Shown: positions 6,518 to 13,417 of the stretch, in pieces | Position numbering within the stretch: position 1 is the stretch's first letter | Layout of the letters: each line of letters starts with the position of its first letter | Source: Clostridia bacterium | GTDB lineage: Bacteria; Bacillota; Clostridia; Oscillospirales; Acutalibacteraceae | DNA: 13,417 nucleotides | NCBI GenBank assembly: GCA_900752115.1 | Contig: CAADUC010000043.1 | Location: forward strand, 1 to 13,417 | Direction: 5' to 3' | Translations under genes and position numbers: made by a program | The notes under the pieces: model-generated | Seen by the model: only the letters and a program-made list of their open reading frames with translations | Databases searched by the model: none | What the model was told of the DNA's origin: nothing

Positions 6518-7283
6518 CTGACGAATCGGAGTCGCCCTCTTTCATTTGCTTTTTTTGAGAATGATGCTTGTAGATCAGAGCCCCGGCGGCGCTGATCACG
6601 GCGGTCACGAGAAAAACAATAACGGCAAAATCATAATTTTGTGTCCCCAGAGCATTTCCGCCCACAGTGGAGGAAACAATGGAGGGCACGCGGGCTACGG
6701 AGGTCAGGAGAAGAAAGGTACGCAGCCGGATTGGAGTCAGACCGGCAAAATAGGTCAGAATATCCTTCGGCGTCCCTGGAATCAGAAAAACAAGAAAAAT
6801 AACAAGGTTGAGCCGTTCCGTATTTTGCAGGAATTTCAGCGATTGAAGTTTTTCCCGGGAGATAAAAGCCTCCACCATTTTTACGCCCAGTTTTTTCGTG
6901 AACAGGAAGATGAGGGTGGAGCCAAGCGCCATGCCTATGAGGCACAACAAAGAGCCCTCCACCGCGCCGAAAGCATAGCCGGCTCCGATCTCCATTGGCT
7001 CACCGGGGATCACGGCGACAACAACCTGCAGAATAACCATTCCGATAAAGACAAGCCGTCCGAAAAGGGTTTGGCTGTCCACCCAGGCACGGAATTCTTC
7101 CGGGTCGCCGATCATATCGAGGAGGGGACCGCCTATACAGACGGTTACGACTGCGAAAAAGGCAATCAGAATGAGAAAGGACAGCAGGCTGACAAGCTTT
7201 CTGCGCCTGCGGTAGCGACGCTCTTCCTCCGGGAAAGGGATATCACCGCCAGCAGGCAGAGGGTTCTTTTTCCATTTATTCAT
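6504..7283 (-). CDS. TVP38/TMEM64 (DedA-like, VTT domain) membrane protein
   Basis: A 259-aa integral membrane protein of the TVP38/TMEM64 group. A basic cytosolic N-terminus with a run of Arg (residues 22-28) leads to a first membrane span (about 30-50). The VTT core follows, with IPGEPMEIGAGYAFG (93-107) and IPGTPKDILTYFAGL (168-182), the paired re-entrant Gly/Pro motifs of DedA relatives, then a closing span near 218-238 and a charged tail. DedA relatives are implicated in lipid movement across membranes, some with undecaprenyl phosphate; whether this one does so is inference. ATG 7283 is chosen because GGGAG sits 9 bases upstream and the longer frame to 7352 enters the promoter region. 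Its end overlaps the YuiD-like start. It lies 135 bp after the histidine kinase, so it may belong to the same transcript or use its own promoter. Confidence 0.9.
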   Translation of the reverse strand: MNKWKKNPLPAGGDIPFPEEERRYRRRRKLVSLLSFLILIAFFAVVTVCIGGPLLDMIGDPEEFRAWVDSQTLFGRLVFIGMVILQVVVAVIPGEPMEIGAGYAFGAVEGSLLCLIGMALGSTLIFLFTKKLGVKMVEAFISREKLQSLKFLQNTERLNLVIFLVFLIPGTPKDILTYFAGLTPIRLRTFLLLTSVARVPSIVSSTVGGNALGTQNYDFAVIVFLVTAVISAAGALIYKHHSQKKQMKEGDSDSSVVEH

Positions 7284-7335
7284 TGTCACATACTCCCAAA
7301 GACAGGATTTCCGCAAGCGAAAATCCAATGCATTC

Positions 7336-7364
7336 ATTATAATATAAAACATTCGAAAACGGAA
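7336..7364 (-). promoter_or_regulatory. Possible promoter before the TVP38-like gene
   Basis: A perfect TATAAT (7341-7336) lies in an AT-rich stretch, but the hexamer 17 bases upstream, TTCCGT (7364-7359), is a poor -35. A small GGGA/TCCC hairpin near 7367-7377 follows the histidine kinase stop but lacks a good U-run, so read-through from the kinase is also likely. Confidence 0.4.
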
Positions 7365-7418
7365 GAGGGATTCTCCCGATTCCGCAAACTTTTCGTCGGC
7401 TTTCTGCAGTACGCGTTG

Positions 7419-8645
7419 TTACGGATTCGAGGCGGGCAGCGACGCCGCGGCACGAAGAGAAAAGCGGGCCGTCACACGGGCTCCTCCGGCCGGATGGTTC
7501 TGAAGGGAAAGCCAGCCGCCGTGACGCTCGCAGAGGGTCTGGCAGATGTTCAGCCCCAAACCGAAATGGGCGCTGTTTTCGTGGTTTTTGTCCTTGAAAA
7601 ACGCTTTGGTGGCCTGACTCAGTTCTTCCTTGGTAAAGCCGCGCCCGTCGTCCTCCACGGTCAGATACAGAAACCGGGCGTCTGCCCGCAGCGTCAGGCA
7701 AACGGTGGTTTTTGCATATCCCAGGGCGTTGGAAACAAGATTATCCGCCACGCGCAGAACAATTCCCGGATCCACACGGATGGTCCCGCTGTACAGCTCG
7801 GGATGCAGCTGCAGCGTAATCTTCTGTTGTTTCCCGAGCAGGGAAAGCTCTTCAAAGAGCGCGTCCGTCAGCTCCTGGGTGGTAATCCGGCGCGGCAGGG
7901 CGGAAATGTCTTCCAGACGCTGCGCCTCGTTCATTGTGTCCACGTAATTCTCGAGACGGGTAATATGGCTTGACATGGTGGAGAGGGTGGAGAGAAGCTT
8001 TTCCTCGCGGACTTTTCCCTGCGGGACGTAGGCGGCGAGAAAATCCACATAACCGCGCAGAACGGTCAACGGTGTGCGAAGATCGTGAGCAAACGCGGCG
8101 TTAAGGCGCTTCCTCTCCTCGATGGCACGCCACAGCTCACGGTGATTTTCCTCAAGCTGCGCGCGTGTGCTCTCAAACATGCGGCACAGATCGCCCATCT
8201 CGTCGCGGGAGGGATAGGAAAGCGTGAAGCCGAGATCGTTGTGAGCCATGCGGGCCGCCGCATCGCGAAGCAGGCGGAGCGGAATTTTCAGCTTGAGGTT
8301 ATAAAACGCGATGACCTCGAAGAAGATGGCCAGAAGCGCCAGAAAATATGTGGCGAAAATGCGGATAAAATCAGCCATCTGCAGCCGGCGATACAAATCC
8401 TCCGGCAGCTGGGCCAAAACAATGTCGTGCGCATCCACATAAGCGTAGACAGAGTAAATGAACTCCTCCGTAAACTGCAGCACAATGGCGAGACTTGCGA
8501 TATAAAACAGCACCGTCAGTACGGTTAACGCGAAAAGACAAACGCGGATTGGGGAGTTCCGCAGCCAGCCCAGCAGCTGCTTCGGAGCGCACAGGAGAGC
8601 ATCGCGAAGCCGCTTTGCCGCGCCCTGGAGGTTCAGTTTACCCAT
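7419..8645 (-). CDS. Sensor histidine kinase (HAMP, HisKA, HATPase_c)
   Basis: A 408-aa membrane-bound sensor kinase, partner of the regulator just upstream. Order: membrane span 1 (about 33-58), a short extracellular loop of only about 35-40 residues (59-95), span 2 (about 96-116), HAMP (117-168), HisKA with AHDLRTPL and phospho-acceptor His187, then the ATPase domain with the N box DNLVSNA (301-307), G1 EDDGRGF (331-337) and G2 FGLGLNIC (361-368). The very small sensory loop is typical of kinases that sense at or in the membrane. ATG 8645 overlaps the regulator's last 13 bases; GTG 8663 in the same frame is an alternative. No strong Shine-Dalgarno is seen, consistent with coupling. The ligand is unknown. 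The downstream membrane genes and divergent MATE gene suggest an envelope or drug signal. Confidence 0.93.
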   Translation of the reverse strand: MGKLNLQGAAKRLRDALLCAPKQLLGWLRNSPIRVCLFALTVLTVLFYIASLAIVLQFTEEFIYSVYAYVDAHDIVLAQLPEDLYRRLQMADFIRIFATYFLALLAIFFEVIAFYNLKLKIPLRLLRDAAARMAHNDLGFTLSYPSRDEMGDLCRMFESTRAQLEENHRELWRAIEERKRLNAAFAHDLRTPLTVLRGYVDFLAAYVPQGKVREEKLLSTLSTMSSHITRLENYVDTMNEAQRLEDISALPRRITTQELTDALFEELSLLGKQQKITLQLHPELYSGTIRVDPGIVLRVADNLVSNALGYAKTTVCLTLRADARFLYLTVEDDGRGFTKEELSQATKAFFKDKNHENSAHFGLGLNICQTLCERHGGWLSLQNHPAGGARVTARFSLRAAASLPASNP

Positions 8646-9307
8646 TTGTATCCGACACCCCACACCGTTTCAATATGATTCTGGCATCCCGCCGCGGCAA
8701 GCTTTGCGCGGATCCGGCGAACATGCTCGGCGACAACGCTGCTGTCTCCCTGACCGTCAAACCCCCATACGCGCTCATAAATGCGCTCCTTGTCAAAGAC
8801 CTGTCCGGCGTTGACGGACAGGAATTCCACGATTTCAAATTCCTTGCGGGCCAGCGGGATCGATTCACCGCGGCAGGTAACACACCGCTGCGCATAATCA
8901 ATGGCCAGCTCCCCGGAAAACTTTGCGCTTGTCCTCTGGCGGGAGCGCTCTTCCCGGCGAAGATGGGCGGCCACCCTTGCGCCGAGTACGTCCAGGCTGA
9001 ATGGTTTGACAATATAATCGTCTCCTCCCGACCGGAAGCCGAGGATGCGGTCCGCGTCCTCCACTCTTGCAGTCAGGAAGAGGATCGGGCAGCTTACATG
9101 GCTGCGGATTCGCGTGCAGATGGAAAACCCGTCGATGTCCGGCAGGTTGACGTCGAGCAGAATAATATCCGGATTGCGTTCCGCCTGACGCAGTGTTTCG
9201 GCTCCGTTGTGTGCCGTGAGCACATCGTAACCATTTATTTCAAAATAGTCCTGCAGCAGCCGGACGATATCATTTTCATCGTCCGCAATTAAGATGGTTT
9301 CAGACAC
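8633..9307 (-). CDS. OmpR/PhoB-type response regulator
   Basis: A 224-aa DNA-binding response regulator. The receiver domain shows the acidic pair Asp9/Asp10, phospho-acceptor Asp52 (LLDVNLPD), Thr79 and Lys101 (VKPFS). A winged-helix domain covers about 125-224, with RKEFEIVEFL (about 154-163), a VAEHVRRIRAKL recognition-helix region and the closing VWGVGYKW. GTG 9307 is the only sensible start, preceded by GGGGTGAT complementary to the 16S tail about 5 bases away. A TTGATG / TGATAT pair spaced 17 bases upstream on the minus strand (about 9359-9331) is a weak promoter candidate. First gene of a regulator-kinase pair and divergent from the MATE exporter, whose promoter is about 120 bp away; autoregulation plus control of the exporter is a reasonable inference. 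Confidence 0.94.
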   Translation of the reverse strand: MSETILIADDENDIVRLLQDYFEINGYDVLTAHNGAETLRQAERNPDIILLDVNLPDIDGFSICTRIRSHVSCPILFLTARVEDADRILGFRSGGDDYIVKPFSLDVLGARVAAHLRREERSRQRTSAKFSGELAIDYAQRCVTCRGESIPLARKEFEIVEFLSVNAGQVFDKERIYERVWGFDGQGDSSVVAEHVRRIRAKLAAAGCQNHIETVWGVGYKWVN

Positions 9308-9375
9308 AGTATCACCCCATTTTTTTAAGAATATCAGACATCCTTCAAGGTTTCATCAACAGAAAGAAAATTTTT

Positions 9376-9433
9376 GATCTTTTTTCAGAAAGATCCGTAA
9401 TATTTTCCATTTAATTCTTTAATAGAATATTAA
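9376..9433. promoter_or_regulatory. Inverted repeats in the regulator/MATE intergenic region (candidate operators)
   Basis: GATCTTT (9376-9382) and AAAGATC (9389-9395) form a perfect 7-bp inverted repeat around a 6-base centre. Further right, TTAATTCT (9411-9418) and AGAATATTAA (9424-9433) form an imperfect one that touches the MATE -35 box. The region is distinctly AT-rich compared with flanking genes. Their position between divergent genes suggests regulator binding sites, but OmpR-type proteins usually bind direct repeats, so this is only a candidate. Confidence 0.35.
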
Positions 9434-9458
9434 CATCCTTTTTTTCCTGTAATATGAT
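9430..9458 (+). promoter_or_regulatory. Sigma-A-type promoter of the MATE gene
   Basis: TTAACA (9430-9435) and TATGAT (9453-9458) are separated by 17 bases. The leader would be about 110 bases and includes a GC-rich hairpin around 9498-9520 (CCGGA-A-GCG with CGCTCCGG) whose role is unknown. Confidence 0.72.
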
Positions 9459-9574
9459 ACAGATTACCGCCTTTCGACAGAGGGTGCGCGCGACGCGGCC
9501 GGAAGCGCTTTTCCGCTCCGGGCAGCGCAGCTTGTCGGATGGAATTGTTTGAGGAACGAATGGAGGTTGCTAAA

Positions 9575-10969
9575 GTGAATGACACACAAAAACAGATGGT
9601 AAAAGAAAACAAGATGGGGACGCGCCCCATGCTGCCGCTGATCATTTCAATGGCTCTGCCCACCATGTTTTCCATGCTCGTGCAGGCTTTGTATAATGTC
9701 GTCGACAGCTATTTCGTGGCGCAGGTGAGTGAGGACTCCCTGACCGCTGTTTCTCTGGTTTTCCCAATCCAGACGCTGCTGATTGCTTTCGGCGTCGGGA
9801 CGGGCGTCGGTATTAACTCTCTGGTGGCGCGCCGCCTCGGAGAGAAGCGTCAGGAGGAAGCAGATAACGCTGCCACACACGGCCTTGTGCTTGGCGTGTT
9901 CAACTGGGTGATTTTTGCCCTGATTGGTGTATTCGGCTCGCGTCCCTTTATCCAGGCTTTTACTTCGGAGGCGGAGCTTGCGCAGCTGGGCATTGATTAC
10001 ATGAGTATTGTCTGTATCTTTTCTTTCGGCGTATTTATTGAAATCAATATTGAAAAGACGCTCCAGGCAACGGGCAACATGATTTTCCCGATGGTATTCC
10101 AGCTCGTCGGCGCGGTGACGAACATCATCCTCGACCCGATCTTTATTTTCGGTTATCTGGGCGTTCCGGCCATGGGCGTTGCGGGCGCTGCGATTGCGAC
10201 AGTCATTGGCCAGATTTTGAGCATGGTGGTTGCGATTGTGGTTCTCTTCACCAGAGAGCATGAGGTGAAGGTGCAGCTGCGCGGATTCCGCTTCCATATG
10301 CAGACGGTGAAAAACATTTACGTTGTCGGCGCACCGTCGATTGTTATGCAGGCGATCGGTTCGGTGATGACTATGGGCATGAATGCGATTCTGGTTGCGT
10401 TCGGCAACACGGCGGTTGCTTTCTTCGGCGTTTATTTCAAGCTGCAGTCCTTTGTCTTTATGCCGGTCTTTGGACTGACGCAGGGTGTCATGCCGATTCT
10501 TGGCTACAATTACGGCGCGCAGAACAAGCGCCGGCTGCTCTCCGCACTGCGGATTTGCTGCATCATTGCTGTTGTCATCATGGCAATTGGCTTGGTGATT
10601 TTCCAGCTTTTCCCTGGTCAGCTGCTCTCCGTTTTCAATGCTTCGGAAAATATGCTTGCTATCGGTATGCCGGCCCTTGCAACGATCAGCCTGTGCTTCA
10701 TTCCGGCAGCTCTCGGTATTTCGTTTTCGACGCTTTTCCAGGCGGTTGGCAGCGGCATTTCGAGCCTTCTGGTTTCCTTGCTGCGTCAGCTGATCCTGCT
10801 TTTGCCCTGTGCGTTCCTGCTGTCCAAAATCAGTTTGGATGCCGTTTGGTATGCGTTCCCCTTCGCGGAGGTTTTCTCCTTTGTGGCCAGCCTTTTGATT
10901 GCGTGGCGCATTTACAGACGTCACATCAAAGATATGCCGGATCCGAAGCCTGCAGCGGAAAACGCCTGA
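9575..10969 (+). CDS. MATE family efflux transporter
   Basis: An integral membrane exporter of the multidrug and toxic compound extrusion family, coupling Na+ or H+ entry to export of organic cations and drugs. The 464-aa length and about 12 hydrophobic segments fit. The N-terminal signature PLIISMALPTMFSMLVQALYNVVDSYFV (about 21-48) is typical of NorM/DinF-like MATE proteins, followed by GVGTGVGINSLVARRLGEKR and, in the second half, QGVMPILGYNYGAQNKRR. Substrates cannot be read from sequence. GTG 9575 is preferred because GGAGG lies 8 bases upstream; in-frame ATGs at 9560 (GAGGA 4-5 bases upstream) and 9539 (no site) are alternatives. Divergent from the two-component genes, with its own promoter, and followed by the bidirectional terminator at 11106-11146. 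No gene is visible in 10970-11105. Confidence 0.94.
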   Translation: MNDTQKQMVKENKMGTRPMLPLIISMALPTMFSMLVQALYNVVDSYFVAQVSEDSLTAVSLVFPIQTLLIAFGVGTGVGINSLVARRLGEKRQEEADNAATHGLVLGVFNWVIFALIGVFGSRPFIQAFTSEAELAQLGIDYMSIVCIFSFGVFIEINIEKTLQATGNMIFPMVFQLVGAVTNIILDPIFIFGYLGVPAMGVAGAAIATVIGQILSMVVAIVVLFTREHEVKVQLRGFRFHMQTVKNIYVVGAPSIVMQAIGSVMTMGMNAILVAFGNTAVAFFGVYFKLQSFVFMPVFGLTQGVMPILGYNYGAQNKRRLLSALRICCIIAVVIMAIGLVIFQLFPGQLLSVFNASENMLAIGMPALATISLCFIPAALGISFSTLFQAVGSGISSLLVSLLRQLILLLPCAFLLSKISLDAVWYAFPFAEVFSFVASLLIAWRIYRRHIKDMPDPKPAAENA

Positions 10970-11105
10970 CACCGTCCTCCGAAAGAGGTTCCTCTAAAGC
11001 GCAAAATTGTTTTACCGCTGCCCTTCCGTCCGCGGATGAGGCGCGGGCAGAAACACGTTCATTCGTGAATCGCCGGCTTTGTCCATGTTCCGGCAGAGCA
11101 GATGC

Positions 11106-11146
11106 AAAACGGCCCTCCCGCATGGAACTGCGGGAGGGCCGTTTTT
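11106..11146. terminator. Bidirectional terminator between the MATE gene and asnB
   Basis: CGGCCCTCCCGCA (11110-11122) pairs perfectly with TGCGGGAGGGCCG (11129-11141) around a 6-base loop. AAAA before and TTTTT after the stem give a U-run on either strand. It lies about 15 bases from the asnB stop and 137 bases from the MATE stop. Confidence 0.92.
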
Positions 11147-11160
11147 ATGCGTTTTTCTTC

Positions 11161-13005
11161 TCAGCGCCGGACAAAGAACTCGTCGTACCAGAGAAGGAAG
11201 GAGTAGATGCTCCAGATGGGCTGCATGTGGTTTTCCCCGCCCTTATGCCCGTCGAGAAGCTTCAAAATGGCTTCCTGGTTGAAGTAGCGGGCGGCGACGT
11301 CGCCTTGGAAGGCTTTTCTCACCTTCTGATAGTACTTGTCCTGGCGCAGCCAGTCATTGAGCGGGACCGGGAAGCCAAGCTTCTTTTTGTTCGCCGTACG
11401 CTCCGGAATTTGCTTAATTGCGGCGCCGCGCAGGGCCACCTTCGTCACGTCGCCGTGCACACGGTAGCGGGAGGGAATCTGCGTGGCGAGCGCAAGCATT
11501 TTCTTGTCGAGGAAGGGCACGCGCAGCTCGAGCGAATTCGCCATGCTCATGCGGTCGGCTTTTTGCAGAATGTCATACAGCATCCAGATGTGAATGTCGA
11601 CGTACTGCAGCTGCGTCGGTTCGTCCAAATCCTTTACCTTGTCAAAGTAAGGCTTGACGTAGTCGACGGGATCCTTGGGATGATAGTCCTTTTTGAGATA
11701 GCGGTTCACGTTGTCCCGTGTGAAGACGTAGTTGCTGCGCATGTAGCGCTGATACGGCTCCATCGCGCCGCGGACGAGAAAGTTTTTCCCTTTGAAGGCG
11801 GGCAGCTTTGAGGCTGCCGCACCGGCGGCGCGGCGCAGCGGACGCGGCACGCGATGGGTGTAATGGTCGAAGTGCATGCCCGCGAGATACATCGGGTAGC
11901 CGCCGAAGAGCTCGTCTGCGCCCTCGCCGGAAAGCACAACCTTGACATACTTTGCCGCGTTTTGGGCGAGGAAGTAGAGCGGGATCTCGGACGGGTTCGG
12001 CATCGGCTCGTCAAGGTAATACTGGATGATCGAGGCCGCTCCGAAGAAGTCGTCGGCGCTCACCTTGTTGCTGATATTCGGCACGCCGACTGCACGGCTG
12101 AAATCCTGTGCATACGGCAGCTCGCTGTATTTTTCTTCTTGGTAACCGACGGAGAAGGTCTTAATCCCGTCCGCCGTCTTACTGACTTCCTTGACCACGT
12201 AGCTCGAGTCCACGCCGGAGGAGAGGAAGCAGCCAACCTCGACGTCCGCGATCTTGTGCGCGAGCACGCTTTCGGAGAAGGCATCCGTGATGCGCTGTTC
12301 CCACTCTTCGAGCGTCGGCTTTTCGTCGATATGGTAGGCGATCTCATTGTACTGGCGGATGGAGAGCTTTCCGTTCTGATACGTGAAGCAGTGTCCGCCG
12401 AGGAGCTTATACACATGGCGGAACATGGTCTCCTCGTTCGGAATGTATTCGTAGCAGAGGTATTCCGGCAGCCGCTCCTCGTTGAATTCCTTGACAAAAC
12501 GGGGGTGTGGGAGGAAGCTCTTGATCTCGGAGGCGTAGAAGAAATCGCCGTTATGCCGGTAGTAGTAGAAGGGCTTGATGCCGAAGATGTCACGTGCGCC
12601 GAAGAGCTTTTTTTCCGTGCTGTCCCAAATGACGAAGGCAAACATACCGCGCAGGCGCTGCAGAACGTCCTCGCCCCACTCCTCGTAGCCGTGGAGCAGA
12701 ACTTCGCTGTCCGTGGAGGTTTTAAAAACGTGACCGGCTTCCAGCAGCTCACGGCGCAGCTCCTGGAAGTTGTAGATCTCGCCGTTGAAGGTGAGCACCT
12801 TCGTGCCGTCCTCGTTCAGAATCGGCTGGCTGCCGCCTTCAAGGTCAATGATGCTCAGACGGCGGAAGCCCATCGCAATGTCCGCATCCACATAATAGTC
12901 GTCCTGATCGGGGCCGCGGTGGCGGATACGGTTCGCCATGTCCCGAATCACGGCCTCGCGGTTACCGTCCCAGCCGTTCGTGAAAAAGCCTGCAAATCCA
13001 CACAA
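11161..13005 (-). CDS. asnB: Asparagine synthase, glutamine-hydrolysing (AsnB)
   Basis: Makes asparagine from aspartate, ATP and glutamine-derived ammonia. The 614-aa protein has an N-terminal class II glutaminase domain with nucleophile Cys2, RHRGPD (28-33), NGEIYN (74-79) and STDSE (97-101), then the synthetase domain with the PP-loop SSGVDSS (262-268) and VVLSGEGADELFGGYP. The start is TTG 13005: the next base triplets read Cys-Gly-Phe, and Cys2 must become the N-terminal residue after Met removal, so no other start fits. A GGAAGGA ribosome binding site lies about 6 bases upstream. It follows the racemase-like gene by 45 bp on the same strand, so the two are probably co-transcribed from a promoter outside the window. 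Confidence 0.97.
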   Translation of the reverse strand: MCGFAGFFTNGWDGNREAVIRDMANRIRHRGPDQDDYYVDADIAMGFRRLSIIDLEGGSQPILNEDGTKVLTFNGEIYNFQELRRELLEAGHVFKTSTDSEVLLHGYEEWGEDVLQRLRGMFAFVIWDSTEKKLFGARDIFGIKPFYYYRHNGDFFYASEIKSFLPHPRFVKEFNEERLPEYLCYEYIPNEETMFRHVYKLLGGHCFTYQNGKLSIRQYNEIAYHIDEKPTLEEWEQRITDAFSESVLAHKIADVEVGCFLSSGVDSSYVVKEVSKTADGIKTFSVGYQEEKYSELPYAQDFSRAVGVPNISNKVSADDFFGAASIIQYYLDEPMPNPSEIPLYFLAQNAAKYVKVVLSGEGADELFGGYPMYLAGMHFDHYTHRVPRPLRRAAGAAASKLPAFKGKNFLVRGAMEPYQRYMRSNYVFTRDNVNRYLKKDYHPKDPVDYVKPYFDKVKDLDEPTQLQYVDIHIWMLYDILQKADRMSMANSLELRVPFLDKKMLALATQIPSRYRVHGDVTKVALRGAAIKQIPERTANKKKLGFPVPLNDWLRQDKYYQKVRKAFQGDVAARYFNQEAILKLLDGHKGGENHMQPIWSIYSFLLWYDEFFVRR

Positions 13006-13050
13006 ATGATATCCTTCCTTCCTGTATCGAAAAGCCGTTTCTCGCGGCGC

Positions 13051-13417
13051 TTATCGTGTAATGAGGCAGTCATAGGAGGGGCGCAGCGGTTTCCCGCAGG
13101 CCAGTACGGCGGCGCGGGAAAGAACCTCGAGCGCGTCAAGGCAGCCGGAGCCGAGCGGCTGATCGCGGTTCGCAAGGGAAAGCTCCGTGCAGCCGAGGAT
13201 GAGGCATTCAGCCCCGTTTTTCCGCAGATACGAGGCGGCTTCGCCGAAAACGTCCTGTTCCACGGGACGGCCCGCTTTCACGTTGTCGTAAATGACGCGC
13301 ATGACCATTGCCTGATGCGCTTCGTCGGGCAGGATGCAGGCGATCCCTTCGCGCGCCAGAGCATCCTGGAACAATCCGGTGCACGCCGTGCCGGTTGTCG
13401 CCATTACACCCGCCGAG
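13051..13417 (-). CDS. Aspartate/glutamate racemase family protein, partial (5' end off the window)
   Basis: Only the C-terminal ~121 residues are present; the frame stays open to the last base and continues through the Met at 13404 (preceding residues read SAGV), so that Met is internal. Visible are ATTGTACTGLFQDAL, an MVMRVIYDNVKAGRP segment and LILGCTELSL, which carries the second of the two catalytic Cys residues of cofactor-independent Asp/Glu racemases. The first Cys lies outside the window. The substrate (Asp, Glu or another amino acid) cannot be fixed from this half. Proximity to asnB favours aspartate, by inference. Confidence 0.87.
   Translation of the reverse strand, partial: SAGVMATTGTACTGLFQDALAREGIACILPDEAHQAMVMRVIYDNVKAGRPVEQDVFGEAASYLRKNGAECLILGCTELSLANRDQPLGSGCLDALEVLSRAAVLACGKPLRPSYDCLITR

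Noticed and set aside
6546..7973. 475-codon plus-strand frame across the TVP38 and kinase genes
   Set aside because: It spans two unrelated minus-strand genes and their intergenic gap, with shadow-like Gly/Gln/Arg/His composition and no plausible promoter or ribosome binding site.
9498..9520. GC-rich hairpin in the MATE leader as a terminator or attenuator
   Set aside because: The stem is short with a bulge and is not followed by a T-run; no leader peptide is evident.
9647..10972. 441-codon minus-strand frame across the MATE gene
   Set aside because: Antisense shadow rich in His/Arg/Asn; the plus strand carries an unmistakable MATE protein with its own promoter and terminator.
10555..11811. 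418-codon plus-strand frame from inside the MATE gene into asnB antisense
   Set aside because: It runs through the MATE 3' end, a strong terminator and the antisense of asnB, so it cannot be one gene.

Overview
The window looks like chromosomal DNA of a low-to-mid-GC Gram-positive Clostridia-type bacterium (Firmicutes), possibly a gut Oscillospiraceae/Ruminococcaceae-like lineage. Support comes from strong AGGAGG-type ribosome binding sites, sigma-A-like promoters with 17-bp spacers, an HrcA/CIRCE-type operator before htpG, a type III pantothenate kinase beside an ECF S-component, and a YuiD-type divergent PAP2 protein. The genus cannot be named from the sequence alone. Apart from one damaged locus it is mostly housekeeping and envelope genes. 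I found no CRISPR array, tRNA, rRNA, phage or insertion sequence.

Layout, left to right. Positions 1-80 are a perfect, loopless 80-bp palindrome that includes the last codons of coaX; it is either an extreme terminator or a fold-back artefact. Next is a minus-strand unit, ECF S-component then coaX, with its own promoter (vitamin B5 uptake and CoA synthesis). Positions 1790-2803 hold two gene remnants lying head to head: the 3' part of an unidentified minus-strand gene and the 3' two-thirds of a plus-strand degV gene. Both have lost their 5' ends at the same point near 2180. The degV remnant keeps its terminator. After it comes htpG (Hsp90), with a good promoter and an oddly spaced CIRCE-like operator, ending at a terminator shared with the convergent cytidylate-kinase-like gene.

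The middle is a run of minus-strand genes: a response regulator and histidine kinase that overlap, then a TVP38/DedA-like membrane protein whose end overlaps a YuiD/divergent-PAP2 protein. A MATE exporter is transcribed divergently from the regulator across an AT-rich intergenic region with inverted repeats. This suggests, but does not prove, an envelope or drug-stress module. The right end has a minus-strand pair, an Asp/Glu racemase (cut by the window edge) followed 45 bp later by asparagine synthetase asnB. A symmetric bidirectional terminator separates asnB from the MATE gene.

I see no convincing wholly new system. The points most worth checking are the double truncation near 2180, the perfect palindrome at 1-80, the CIRCE variant, and the TVP38-YuiD/two-component/MATE neighbourhood.
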